A DNA stretch of 64,000 nucleotides, from contig NC_082686.1 of the NCBI RefSeq assembly GCF_949987515.2, forward strand, positions 46,353,559 through 46,417,558, written 5' to 3'. Both the position numbers and the translations under genes were made by a program. This document shows, one piece after another, positions 35,561 through 45,678 of the stretch. Origin of the DNA: Delphinus delphis (Eukaryota > Chordata > Mammalia > Artiodactyla > Delphinidae). The notes beneath the pieces were generated by a model, which did not search any database, was not told where the DNA came from, and was given only the letters and a program-made list of their open reading frames with translations. Within the stretch, counting starts at the first letter, position 1, and every line of letters starts with the position of its first letter.

Positions 35561-36365
35561 CCTATGTAAGAAATTATATCACTTATCCTTCAGCAACATC
35601 TCCCATTAGACTACAGGAAATATAATTTACTAAAGTAAGTGTCATTTAAAACACAGAAGCAAATTAGCAAAACAGCATCTTAATAGGGAAATTTCTGTTT
35701 AGAATTGTACAAACTGGTGGAAGGAGAATTCTCTGAATCACCACCACATACTGCCACAGACATCTAGTGATAATACATTTATCCACTGAAAGACTCCTGT
35801 CTCACTGACCCCATGAGTGAGAGGGCATATGTATAGCTTGAAACGTCCCTCACACCAGCAGCCTCTCACATAGCTGAGAAACACTGCTATCTAGACATCT
35901 TCACGGTCTTGTGATTCTCTAATTAATCATGGATTTATATAAAAAAGGTCACCTGAAAGGCACTTGTGAACCTCCATAAGATTAATACTGAAAACATGTT
36001 GCATTGTAATTTAATGTTTCTTAAACATCACTTGGATGCTATCTTATTAGAGTTCAGTTCCTGGAAAATTTGTCTTTCTTGATGAATGAAATAACAAAAA
36101 CTTTAAATATTAATAACAAAATAACTCTGGAGAAAACAGCATGAAGTGTGGTGAAGAGCTCATCAAAGATGGAAACCAATCATATTTATGTTTTGCCTTG
36201 AGCCTTGGCTCTCAGAAAACTCAGATTTATATTTGATGTTAAATATAAATCTTATAAGTGCTGCTTAAAGATAAGCAGCACTTATCTTTACCTTAGATTG
36301 TTTGCAAAAATGATCTATCTTTTGATTGCTCACATTATTTGATACTTAATCCTTTGTTCTTAATT
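35561..36365. other. no gene; hairpin near the end
   Basis: Unassigned sequence containing the overlapping inverted repeats at 36254-36290. Confidence 0.45.
36254..36290. repeat. two mutually exclusive perfect hairpins
   Basis: Hairpin 1: ATAAGTGCTGCTT (36254-36266) with AAGCAGCACTTAT (36273-36285), 6-nt loop. Hairpin 2: TAAAGATAAG (36266-36275) with CTTATCTTTA (36281-36290), 5-nt loop. Both are exact, and they share bases, so only one can form at a time. Confidence 0.95.
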
Positions 36366-36379
36366 TAATGTTCTATTTT

Positions 36380-36721
36380 TTTTAAATGGAAATGCATTTC
36401 TTTCATTTATTTATTTATTTTATTTTACTTTTGGCTGTGTTGGGTCTTCGTTTCTATTTTACTTTTGGCTGTGTTGGGTCTTCGTTTCTGTGAGGGCTTT
36501 CTCTAGTTGTGGCAAGCAGGGGCCACTCTTCATCGCCATGAGGCGATGCTATCGCGGCATCTCTTGTTGTGGAGCACAGGCTCCAGATGCGCAGGCTCAG
36601 TAGTTGTGGCTCATGGGCCTAGTTGCTCCGCAGCACGTGGGATCTTCCCAGACCAGGGCTTGAACCCGTGTCCCCTGCATTAGCAGGCAGATTCTCAACC
36701 ACTGCGCCACCAGGGAAGCAC
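36380..36721 (-). mobile_element. CHR-1-type tRNA-derived SINE
   Basis: Longer and older cetartiodactyl SINE on the minus strand: 'ttttggctgtgttgggtcttcg' at the left and a tRNA-like head ending 'ccaccagggaagc' at the right. A perfect 14-bp target duplication TAATGTTCTATTTT lies at 36366-36379 and 36722-36735. A 34-bp internal tandem duplication is present (36421-36488). Many CpG sites have decayed. Confidence 0.88.
36421..36488 (-). repeat. 34-bp tandem duplication inside the SINE
   Basis: TATTTTACTTTTGGCTGTGT starts at 36421 and again at 36455; both copies run through GGGTCTTCGTTTC without a difference. Identity implies a young event within an older SINE. Confidence 0.95.
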
Positions 36722-36735
36722 TAATGTTCTATTTT

Positions 36736-37218
36736 ACATGTCTTTTATTTAAACTATCTCAAATAACTTTTTACATAAATGGACCATAAATAATACAATT
36801 AAAAAGAAAACAGTTTCTGCTTGTTCCATTTCAGATTGCCCAAGTCTCTGTTTTTCTTTCTGACGTTTGGCTTTCAATTATCACTCACATCTAATCATTC
36901 ATCTATTCTTTCGATTCTTTCTTAAAAGATTCTTTCCTTCTGCTTACTCTCACCATTTCCACCTGTAGAATTCTAATCCAAACTTTCCTCATTATTGAAT
37001 TACTGAATGTTCCCCAACTGATCTTCCTCTCCCCAATCTCTTTTCTTGCCAATTCTTCTTTCTGTTCTGTCCCTAATGGTCATTGGTCAACACTGTGTTC
37101 CAGTTGCTGTGTACTTTGTGATTTAATGATGAATGAGATAGATACCAAAGGCAGATACTAAATGACTAATACTATAAATACTGCAACTGAAGTGTATGGG
37201 GGCTACTCTGATCTTATG
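36736..37218. other. no recognisable feature
   Basis: CT-rich in part (36840-37080) but no gene or nameable repeat. Confidence 0.45.
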
Positions 37219-37432
37219 CAGTGTCTCTCAAACTTGGCACTATTGACATTTGTGCTGGATAATTCTTTGTTGTGGGGGCTGTGCTGTGTGCATTGTAGGA
37301 TGTTTAGCAGTTTCCCTCTCCTCTACCCACCACATGCCAATAGCACCTCCCCAGATGTGAGAAGCAAAAGTGTCTCCAGACATTGCCAAATGTCCTCTGG
37401 GGGCAAAGTTTCCCTCTAGTTGAGAATCATTG
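37219..37432 (-). mobile_element. MER20-like hAT element
   Basis: Second minus-strand MER20: starts CAGTGTCTCTCAAAC, contains 'gcactattgacatttgtgc', 'gtgcattgtaggatg' and 'tgtctccagacattgccaaatg', ends 'gttgagaatcattg'. Flanking 8-mers do not match convincingly. Confidence 0.85.
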
Positions 37433-37479
37433 CTCAACTGTAGTCTGTGTGGGTTGGGAGATGAGTTTAATGTGGAAAT

Positions 37480-37870
37480 GTTTACCTGTGGATAGGGCAT
37501 TTGGATTGAGAGCTGAAGGATGAGTAGGAATTAGTAGGAATTAGGGTTGTGGAAGGAAGGAGGTACGAGGCTTTGGGAGATGGGAGAGCCTCAGTGTTCT
37601 AGGAAGGAAGCCCAATATGTTCAAAGACCTTGAAGTGGAAATGAACCTGCAATGTTCCAGGAACTGAAAGAAGGCCAGTATGGACTAGTACAGAGTGTGC
37701 TTAGAGTGTGGCTACTGCCAAGGTTGAGAAATGCACTCATTTAGCCAGGCTGTGTAGATCATGCTCAGACCTATGAGCAGTGAGAAACCCTGAATGATTT
37801 TTAGTAGGAAAATGACAAGATATTGAAGTCAATCAGGATAATGGCAGGAGTGGAATGAAGGGAAAGATTG
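37480..37870. repeat. ancient repeat fragment
   Basis: 'tgaaggatgagtaggaatt', 'tcaaagaccttgaagtggaaatg' and 'gcaatgttccaggaactg' parallel the host repeat at 9755-10420 ('caaaggccttgaagtgggtg', 'gccatgttctagg'). Same unnamed family. Confidence 0.5.
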
Positions 37871-38059
37871 AGTCTACACCAGCATCTTCCATGAATGAAG
37901 CTGGGGCTGGGCAGGTGTGTTGATGACAGCAAGGACAAGTGGACAGGGGTGTGGCTAACTGGTAGTGGCATAAGGCTCAGGAGGAAGGTGTGTGTGTATA
38001 TTTGTATGCACGTATGTGTGTATGATCTTTTTATCTATTTTAAAAAGAGGGTCACTTTT

Positions 38060-38269
38060 TTTTTTTTTTTTTTGCGGTACGCAGGCCTCTCACTGTTGTG
38101 ACCTCTCCCGTTGTGGAGCACAGGCTCCGGACATGCAGGCTCAGTGGCCATGACTCACGGACCTAGTCACTCCGTGGCATGTGGGATCTTCCCAGACCGG
38201 GGCACGAACCCGTGTCCCCTGCATCGGCAGGCGGACTCTCAACCACTGCGCCACCAGGGAAGCCCTAAC
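38060..38269 (-). mobile_element. CHR-2-type SINE
   Basis: Minus-strand SINE with head GGGCTTCCCTGGTGGCGCAG at the right and A-tail (T run 38056-38073). Perfect 15-bp duplication AAGAGGGTCACTTTT at 38045-38059 and 38270-38284. Confidence 0.93.
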
Positions 38270-38284
38270 AAGAGGGTCACTTTT

Positions 38285-38849
38285 GAAAGAGTCTTGGAAG
38301 GCCTTTGTAGGATGATACCAGCTACTCTTCACAACCTTGTAACCCTTGGGTAGGGGAGGTAAGCATGGTGCAGAAGATGCAACTTCCACTGGAAAAGGGC
38401 ACAGAGGAAGCAGTCTTACAGGAGACAAGGAAATGAAGAGGTTAATGAAGAGGTTGAGGATACAAGGCAGTTTTTTCCTTGAAAAACTCCCGAGGATACT
38501 GTTGAAGACAGGGGAAGGGAGGTGAGGTCTGGGTTTAGAGGGAAAAGAGGTACAGACTTTTCTAGGGATGACAGCCTGGCACAGCTTAGATGTCTGGGGC
38601 TTCTGTCCCATTGCGCAGTGAACAGAGAAGGCTGGGATGTGGCACATGGTAGATTATTTCTGGGTATCTCAAGGGGCAGAGTGGGCACTTGGATCTAATA
38701 GGGAGACCTGGAGATTTTGGTATCATGAAACAAATCTTCCCCAAAGCCCATTTTTATAATGGTAGCTCTAACCCCTCCCTCTCCGACCCTTCCAGAAACA
38801 TGACAAACGAGTAGGACTTTTATAGCCTAGCTTCCAAACCTTGGGTTAC
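38285..38849. other. no recognisable feature
   Basis: Unassigned. A 168-codon minus-strand frame that runs from here into the SINE (38141-38647) has no recognisable domain and I do not treat it as a gene. Confidence 0.45.
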
Positions 38850-39265
38850 ACTTTTGCTCCATATGAGCTGTGCTCTGCCTGAGCTGGTCTTCTTGTTCTT
38901 ACAATATGCCTTGTTCTCTTCGCTGCCCCATGCCCTGAATCTGGTTTTGCCTCTTCACATCCTATTTGTTTTTAAAGCCCTAGCTCATATCCTGCCTCCT
39001 TCATGGCACCTTCCCAGATCACTGGGCCCCCCAAAGTTGCCTGCTCTTCTTAACTGGCACTTCATTAAAAACTACCTTGGGGCTTTTTTTTTGTACTGGT
39101 ATATATTGTTAACTTTTCATGGGTATGACATTGTTGTTTCTAAAATTAGATTGCAAAATTCTTGAAGTCAGGATTACGTCCTATGCCCCTTAATATACTC
39201 CAAGAGGCTGAACACAGGACTCAACACCCAAAAGCCACTTGATGATTTGTTTAATTAATGCATTG
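38850..39265 (+). repeat. L2 LINE 3' end
   Basis: Plus-strand L2-like sequence: 'agccctagctcatatcctgcctccttcatggcaccttcccagatcac' is the usual L2 wording, followed by 'attagattgcaaaattcttgaagtcagg' and 'ccacttgatgatttg' at the tail. Ancient. Confidence 0.65.
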
Positions 39266-39449
39266 GTTAAAATATGTATCACTTTTCTGGGACAGATGTA
39301 AAGGAGTACTGGAGTCAGTGTTATGTGGAGTGTAGACTCAAGGTGTGAATGTGCCTAGGCATTCATTTTTTCTCCTCTGCACAAAAGTTCTGGGAAGTTT
39401 CTGACTCACTATTTTGCTCATCTTATAGGGAACCCATTGTCCTTTTCAG

Positions 39450-39508
39450 ATGACTCCATGATAGACACAAGTTGGCGGATTCAAGTCTTCAGCTTTAGTA
39501 ACAAGGAG
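39450..39508 (+). other. possible short exon (unverified)
   Basis: A 59-bp segment preceded by a good acceptor (CCATTGTCCTTTTCAG) and followed by a donor GAG|GTGAGAG. It is open in the frame that reads DSMIDTSWRIQVFSFSNKE, starting with two split-codon bases and ending on a codon boundary. I do not recognise the peptide. Splice-like signals occur by chance at this rate in large genomes, so this is a candidate only. Confidence 0.2.
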
Positions 39509-40591
39509 GTGAGAGCAACTCTGGGCATGGATGGAGTGGTCAGGGGTGCAGGGAAAGAACCGACCCAGCCAGACCACACAAGGGAAGTTGTAAGTACACT
39601 GGGGTCATGGGTAAGAATAAGAGGGTGAGGGATGTCGAAAGAAAGTGACTATTACTCAACAGTGTGCCTCAGGCTTGTCTTCTAAAGTTTAAATTGTGAA
39701 CATTTCAGAGACAGTGAGCTAACTTTCAGTTATCAATGAACAGACTTTTACTTCTATAAAAGTCACAGTTGGAAATACATCTTCCTCCAAAATTTACATT
39801 TCCAGAGCCCTAGCTGAAAGCAATAGGTGTGAGGAAAAGAGAGTCTGGTCTCAGCAAAAAGAAGAGTGGTGGTGTATGCATGTTTGTCTGACCACTTTGA
39901 ACAGTATCAAAAAAAAATTTGTCTTTAACTCTGGTTTATAAAGTGACAATATTTTTGCCAACTCTTCTTCCCATTAGTACAGATGATGGTAGATCCATTT
40001 TCCCAGCCTGTCTTTGGTTGCTGTTTGTCAACTGATGGATTTTCCATCTCCCTCTGGGTTGGGGGTGGGGGCAGTAGAACTCTAAACCAGGCACAAGCAA
40101 TACTCTAACAGAGGTCTGACTAATGCCAAGCATGGTGGGAGGGTTCCTGCAGTGTCTTTCCATATTACCTTTCTATTATTCCAGCTCAGGTTCACTCTTA
40201 CCTTTAAAAATAACACCAATGTGTGGTGAGTCCTTTAGCAAGCCTGAAACTGTGAACTTGCTTGTTTTAGACTTGGAGTTAGTTTTGCAGGTCTCACTGC
40301 CCCACTTGGGTAGGTTTAGTTCCATATCTAACCCTATGACCAGTCCAGAAATTCCTACCAATTTGGAATAGACTAACATAGTGTATTAATCCTTTTTTTA
40401 TTTTCAGATACTTTGACACCTTGGGGCCTTGCTGACCAAAAGGCACTGCTCCTCTTAAGGTTAGCTAATTCCTAGAGACAGGCAAATCTTCGAGCACGCC
40501 TTTCATATGCAAACCAACCGATCCAGAAGCCAAACCCTCAACCAACTCCTTTAGAGGGCACTCACACTCCTGGGCCACTATCCATCTGTAC
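39509..40591. other. no recognisable feature
   Basis: Unassigned sequence with no repeat I can name. Confidence 0.45.
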
Positions 40592-40599
40592 CTAGGTAC

Positions 40600-40657
40600 C
40601 ACAGGAAACTATATACAATATCCTGTGAGAAACCATAATGGAAAAGAATATGAAAAA

Positions 40658-40721
<64 letters not shown>

Positions 40722-40802
40722 CTGAGTCACTTTGCTGCACAGCAGAAATTAAACACAACATTGTAAATCAACTGTACTTCAATAAAATTAAAAAAACAAC
40801 AA
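40600..40802 (+). mobile_element. L1 3'-end fragment with (TA)n
   Basis: Severely truncated L1: 'acaatatcctgtgagaaaccataatgg', a (TA)30 tract, then 'actgagtcactttgctgcacagcag' and an A-rich tail. An 8-bp duplication CTAGGTAC flanks it (40592-40599, 40803-40810). The 3'UTR type matches the L1 at 60238. Confidence 0.85.
40661..40720 (+). repeat. (TA)30 microsatellite
   Basis: Sixty uninterrupted bases of TA. The L1 at 60238 has only a short TATATAT at this place, so the tract expanded after insertion. Confidence 0.99.
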
Positions 40803-40994
40803 CTAGGTACTAGACAAGTAGGGACAGCCCTTATGCCCCAGAGCCTGCTGAAATATTCAAACTGGCCAATTCTAAAACTGCTTACTCTGTCTTCCTGCAG
40901 AAACCACAAGAAAGGCTCATGTCCATGTTTCCCCCTCACTTCTCTGCCTCTTTACTTACTCTGGTGTTTCCCGTATGGTGTGGGAAGCACGACA

Positions 40995-41023
40995 CCATAG
41001 ATCCCTTCTTGTGGGATCTATGG
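40995..41023. repeat. perfect 11-bp hairpin
   Basis: Arms CCATAGATCCC (40995-41005) and GGGATCTATGG (41013-41023), 7-nt spacer TTCTTGT. Confidence 0.95.
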
Positions 41024-41204
41024 GTAACAACAGTCTTTTCAATGGCAGTCATCTCTTGATCTGTTGGCCTCACCATACCTGAATAATAGTAAGACCTATA
41101 TTTAAAAACATGCAGTTGTGATATTGAAACCACTTTTGTCATAATCTTATAAACAACATGGCCATTGATAGCAGCTGACCCCATTTTTGTGTACTGTATT
41201 AATC

Positions 41205-41335
41205 TTTCTTATTTATTTATTTCATATAGTTGTTTTACAACGTTGTGTTAGTTTCTACTGTACAGTGAAGTAGAGTTCCCTGTGCTATAATCTATTTTAT
41301 ACATATTAGTGTAGGAACCACAAATATTAATATCC
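41205..41335 (-). repeat. L1 3'UTR fragment
   Basis: Antisense L1 3' end: 'gttttacaacgttgtgttagtttctactgtacagtg' then 'agagttccctgtgctata'. Truncated and partly deleted internally. Confidence 0.7.
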
Positions 41336-42760
41336 CCAAACCTACACTGTACAGGTTAGTCACAGAGAACCTGGAGAATGTTTTATTATAATTCACATCA
41401 AGCTTACCTCACTATACAGGTCACTTTAACATGTTCTCTATATCTAGACTATGAGGTCTTTGAGGGAGGGGGAAATAGCTATACTTTTCTATTTTCTTTT
41501 TTATTTTTTTGTACCAAAGGAGTATGATAACTTCTTTGGCATTTCTGTCTAGGTAGTGAAGTGAAACTAGTACATACTTTTGGCCAAAGAGTACTCACCC
41601 TCCATCTGAAAAATGCTTTTCAATAGAGAGGGCAGTTTTGGGAATGACACAGGTAAAGTGGTAAGAGAAGACAGTTATACTTATTTAGTCAATGAGAGAG
41701 GGCAGTTCATTCCTGTGGTCACTTATATCACCTTTAAAACCATACATTGCTCTTTATTACGTTAGTTATAGTAGTAGGAAGCTTATAAGTCACTGAGATA
41801 AGCTTCTTGTTGAATGTGTTCCCTTGTGTCCTCTATGTAGAACCTGTATGATCTGGTCTTCTCTATTGTCTGAAATACAGGTCACATTAAATTTTAATCC
41901 CTGCTCCTATAATAGGACCTCATAAACACCCCAAATATATCCCAATTATTTTGGGGGGTCCTCAAAGGTTATTTTCTCACCAAACCAGCATATCAGCTAC
42001 AGTTAACAGTGACATATTACTGTTTTTCTCCTTTGTCTCTCACTAGCCCATGTCTGCTGTCTACGAAGATCCTTAAAGAAGCCTCATGGCTGGCTTGGCT
42101 GACAGTGTCCCTGATCAGCACTCCTATGGGGATGCCAATGGTGCTATTCCCAGGTATGGGATAGTCCCATGGCTGCTGCCCTGAAGTGCTGAGCTAGGTT
42201 CTACTGAGAGGCAGAGAGAGTCAACTCCACCCTGCTTCATCACTATGTCTCCATAGGGCCCAGAGTTTCACAGAATTTCCCGTGTATGGTTTGGCTTTTC
42301 GGCTTCATCACTCTAACGCTGGTGGTTCATATCCACTTCAAGGAGCCAGAGGATGATAAATTTACCACGCCACCTACTCATTCATGCATTTCTCCCTCAG
42401 CTCTAACCCACCCTTCTCTCCACCAAGCATTCTAATTTACTCCAGCTGTCACACTCCCACAAAAATGTTTTTAAAATATTGGAGTCCACACATTTCTATT
42501 GCACCAGGGAGGCTCTGCTTTACCTTTACATAAGAGACCCCATGAGATGGTTTTCCTAGAGGGAAGGAAGATCTACTCCAAATGTGGATTCAGGTCCCCA
42601 CTATTTGCAATGAGAGAACAACTCTGTGCTTTGAAATTACAGTTTTTCATTCTTCTGCTCTCTCCCTCAAATTTTCAGAGATCTTAGAGCTCACTTAAAG
42701 CTCAAAGTCAATAACTTCTTTCTCTTTAATTGTCTTTGCAATAGGGAAGCTTCCACTAAT
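41336..42760. other. mostly unassigned; weak exon candidate
   Basis: No nameable repeat. It includes the exon-like segment at 42047-42153 and, at 42208-42435, a 75-codon open stretch with a hydrophobic part (VWLFGFITLTLVVHIHF) that I cannot link to a known protein. Confidence 0.4.
42047..42153 (+). other. possible exon with a start codon (unverified)
   Basis: 107 bp between a strong polypyrimidine acceptor (TTTCTCCTTTGTCTCTCACTAG) and a donor CAG|GTATGG. An ATG at 42086, in fair context (CTCATGG), opens a frame MAGLADSVPDQHSYGDANGA that continues to the donor and leaves two split-codon bases. A second frame is also open across the whole segment. I do not recognise either peptide and see no matching next exon with confidence. 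Confidence 0.2.
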
Positions 42761-42904
42761 CAAGGATTATTAAACCTGTCTGTACATTAGAATCACTAGG
42801 CGGTGGTGAGTTTTAAAATATACTGGCAACTGGGGCCCACCAAAACCAATTAAATTGAAATTTGTGAGGGTAGGACTCAGGCAATGATCCTTTATTTTTT
42901 TTAA
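42761..42904 (+). mobile_element. MER5A-like hAT element, left part
   Basis: 'attaaacctgtctgtacattagaatcac' is the diverged left end of MER5A (TTCTCAAACTT...GCATTAGAATCAC), with 'tggggcccacc' and 'ggactcaggcaatga' further in. The element stops at an L1 insertion and resumes at 44855. Confidence 0.75.
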
Positions 42905-42913
42905 AACTCTCCC

Positions 42914-44500
42914 ATCTTGTATTCCTTTACACTAACAATGAAAGATCAGAAAGAGAATTAAGGAAACTATCCCATTTAAACATTGCATCAAAAAGAATGA
43001 AATACCTAGGAATAAAACTACCTAAGGAGGCAAAAGACCTGTACTCTGAAGACTTTAAGAAGCTGATGAAAGAAATCAAAGATGACATAAAGAGATGGAG
43101 AGATATACCATGCTGTTGAATTGGAAGAAGCAATATTGTCAAAACGACTATCCTACCTAAGGTAATCTACAGATTCAATGCAATCCATATCAAATTACCA
43201 ATGGCATTTTTCACAGAACAGAAGAAAAAGTTTTAAAATTTGTATGGAAACACAAAAGACCCTGAATAGCTAAAGCAATCCTGAGAAAGAAAAACAAAGC
43301 TGGAGAAATCAGACTCCCTGACTTCAGACTAGGCTACAAAGCTACAGTCATCAAAACAGTATGGTACAGGCACAAAAACAGAAATATAGATCTATGGAAC
43401 AGAATAGAAAGCCCAGAAATAAAACCACATACCTATGGTCAATTAATCTATCTCAAAGGAGGCAAGCATATACAATGGAGAAAGGACAGTCTCTTCAATA
43501 AGTGGTGCTGGGAAAACTGGACAGCTACATATATAAGAATTAAATTAGAACATTCTCTAACACCAAACACAAAAATAAACTCAAAATGGATTAAAGATTT
43601 AAATGTAAGGCTGGATACTATAAAACTCTTAGAAGCAAACATAAGCAGAAAATTCTTTAACATAAATTGTAGCAGTATCTTTTTTGATCCATCTTGCAGA
43701 GTAATGGAAATAAAGACAAAAATAAACAAATGAGACCTAATTTAACTTAAACTTTTGCACAGCAAAGGAAACCATAAACAAAATGAAAAGACAACTTACA
43801 GAATGGGAGAAAATAGTTGCAAACAAAGAGACAAGATATTAATCTCCAAAATATACAAACAGCTCATGCAACTCAGTATCAAGAAAACAAACAACCCAGT
43901 CAAAAAATGGGCAGAAGACCTAAATAGACATTTCTCCAAAGAATACATACAGATGGCCAAAAAGCACATGAAAAGATGCTCAACGTTGCTAATTATTAGA
44001 GAAATGCAAATCAAAATTACAATGAGGTATCACCTCACACTGGTCAGAATGGCCATTATCGAAAAGTCTACAAACAATAAATGCTGGAGAGGGTGTGGAG
44101 AAAAGGGAACCCTCTTGCACTGTTGGTGGGAATGTAAATTGATACAGTCACTATGGAGAACAGTGTGGAGGTTCCTTAAAAAACTAAAAATAGAACTGCC
44201 ATATGATCAAGTAATCCCATTCCTGGGCATATATCAGGAGAAAACCATAATTTGAAAAGATACATGCACCCCAGTGTTCATTGCAGCACTATTTACAATA
44301 GCCAAGACATGGAAGCAACCTAAATGTCCATCGACAGAGGAATGGATAAAGAGGCTGTGTTACATATATACAACGGAATATTACTTAGCCATAAAAAAGA
44401 ATGAAATGATGCCATTTGCAGCAACATGGATGGACCTAGAGATTATCATATAAAGTGAAGTAAGTAAGACAAAGAAAGACAAATATCATATATCACTTAG
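42914..44500 (+). pseudogene. L1 ORF2 C-terminal half, broken
   Basis: Starts within the RT thumb-side sequence ([14 protein letters not shown], then [14 protein letters not shown]) and lacks the endonuclease and the RT catalytic motifs. The best piece, 43755-44255 (166 residues), covers [20 protein letters not shown], the [18 protein letters not shown] cysteine motif and [20 protein letters not shown], which form the ORF2 C-terminal region. The frame changes at about 44255. Truncation on arrival plus stops leave no possible activity. Confidence 0.88.
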
Positions 44501-44846
44501 ATGTGGAGTCTAAAAAAATGATACAAATGAACTTATTTACAAAACAGAAACTGACCCACAGCTTCAAAAACAAATTTATGGTTACCAAAGGGAAAAGGTT
44601 GGGGGTAGGGATAAATTAGGAGTTTGGGATTAACATATACACACTACTCTATATAAAATAGATAATTAACAAGGACCTACTGTATAGCACAGGGAGCTCT
44701 ACTCAATATTCTGTAATAACCTGTATGGGGAAGGAATCTGAAAAAGAATGGATATATGTATATGTATAACTGAATCACTTTGCTGTACACCTGAAACTAA
44801 CATAACATTGTAAATCAACTATAAAATAAAAATTAAGTTAAAAAAA
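42914..44846 (+). mobile_element. 5'-truncated L1 inserted in MER5A
   Basis: 1.9-kb plus-strand L1 starting in the RT domain and ending with an A-rich tail. Target duplication roughly AAAACTCTCCC at 42902-42913 and AAAAATCTCCC up to 44854. 3'UTR of the 'ctgtatagcacagggagctc' type. Confidence 0.9.
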
Positions 44847-44854
44847 ATCTCCCC

Positions 44855-44892
44855 CAGATAATTATAGATAAAACCAGGGTTAAGAACCACTC
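44855..44892 (+). mobile_element. MER5A-like element, right end
   Basis: 'cagataattatagataaaaccagggttaagaaccac' is the right end of MER5A (TTGAGAACCACTG-like), separated from its left part by the L1. Confidence 0.65.
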
Positions 44893-45441
44893 TTGTAAGC
44901 ACATGACCTAGGGACAGTGAACTCCAATTTGAGATACTGACTGGGGCACATCTACTCTTCCTCCCATGTGAGACTTCAGGAATCACTCTCTTTTTCCTTG
45001 TTTGAAAAGTAAAGGGTAACTCAGTCTAATTATTGTTAATTGTTATTCCTTGTGATGTGTGCTGACTTCTGAAAGGTTCAGACTTGTTAGACCAGCACTC
45101 TGGCTATTTTCTTCTAAGCACTTTGCTATTAAAAGACATTGTCTCCCTATGGGCTTCTGGTGGAACCACCTTGGTTTCCTATAGGTGTGGTTAATAAGAA
45201 GATCAAGTCATTTGTCTTCTGAATTCTTCTGAAAAGAGTACTTTTGTTGAACTGGGCAAGTGTATATACACAAAAAAATTAAATACATGTTTAGAACAAG
45301 GGTTAAGTAAGTTTAAAACAAAAACCTAGACACATTTGATTCTTTATTCATTAACTCTGAATTATTGTTAAACCCTTCTTAATATAATTGTGTGTTTTTT
45401 TCATGTTTCTGCAGAATTCGCTCACTCTAAGTATTTTACTC
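44893..45441. other. no recognisable feature
   Basis: Unassigned sequence. Confidence 0.45.
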
Positions 45442-45455
45442 AAAGTGGGTCTATT

Positions 45456-45664
45456 GGGCTTCCCTGGTGGTGCAGTGGTTGAGAGTCCGCCTGCTGATGC
45501 AGGGGACACGGGTTCGTGCCCTGATCCAGGCAGATCCCACATGCCATGGAGTGGCTGGGCCCGTGAGCCATGGCCGCTGAGTCTGTGCGTCCGGAGCCTG
45601 TGCTCCGCAACGTGAGAGGCCACAACAGTGAGAGGCCTGCGTACCACAAAAAAAAAAAAAAAAA
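45456..45664 (+). mobile_element. CHR-2-type SINE
   Basis: Plus-strand SINE with head GGGCTTCCCTGGTGGTGCAG, a B-box-like GGGTTCGTGCCC at about 45510-45521, a GCGTACCAC end and an A-tail. Perfect duplication AAAGTGGGTCTATT at 45442-45455 and 45665-45678. Confidence 0.94.
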
Positions 45665-45678
45665 AAAGTGGGTCTATT

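Noticed and set aside
38141..38647. 168-codon minus-strand frame
   Set aside because: Its C-terminal third is CHR-2 SINE sequence ([19 protein letters not shown] is a typical SINE translation) and the rest has no recognisable domain.
45456..45530. tRNA-like head with A and B boxes
   Set aside because: It is the 5' part of a SINE, lacks a full cloverleaf and is followed by the SINE body; not a tRNA gene.
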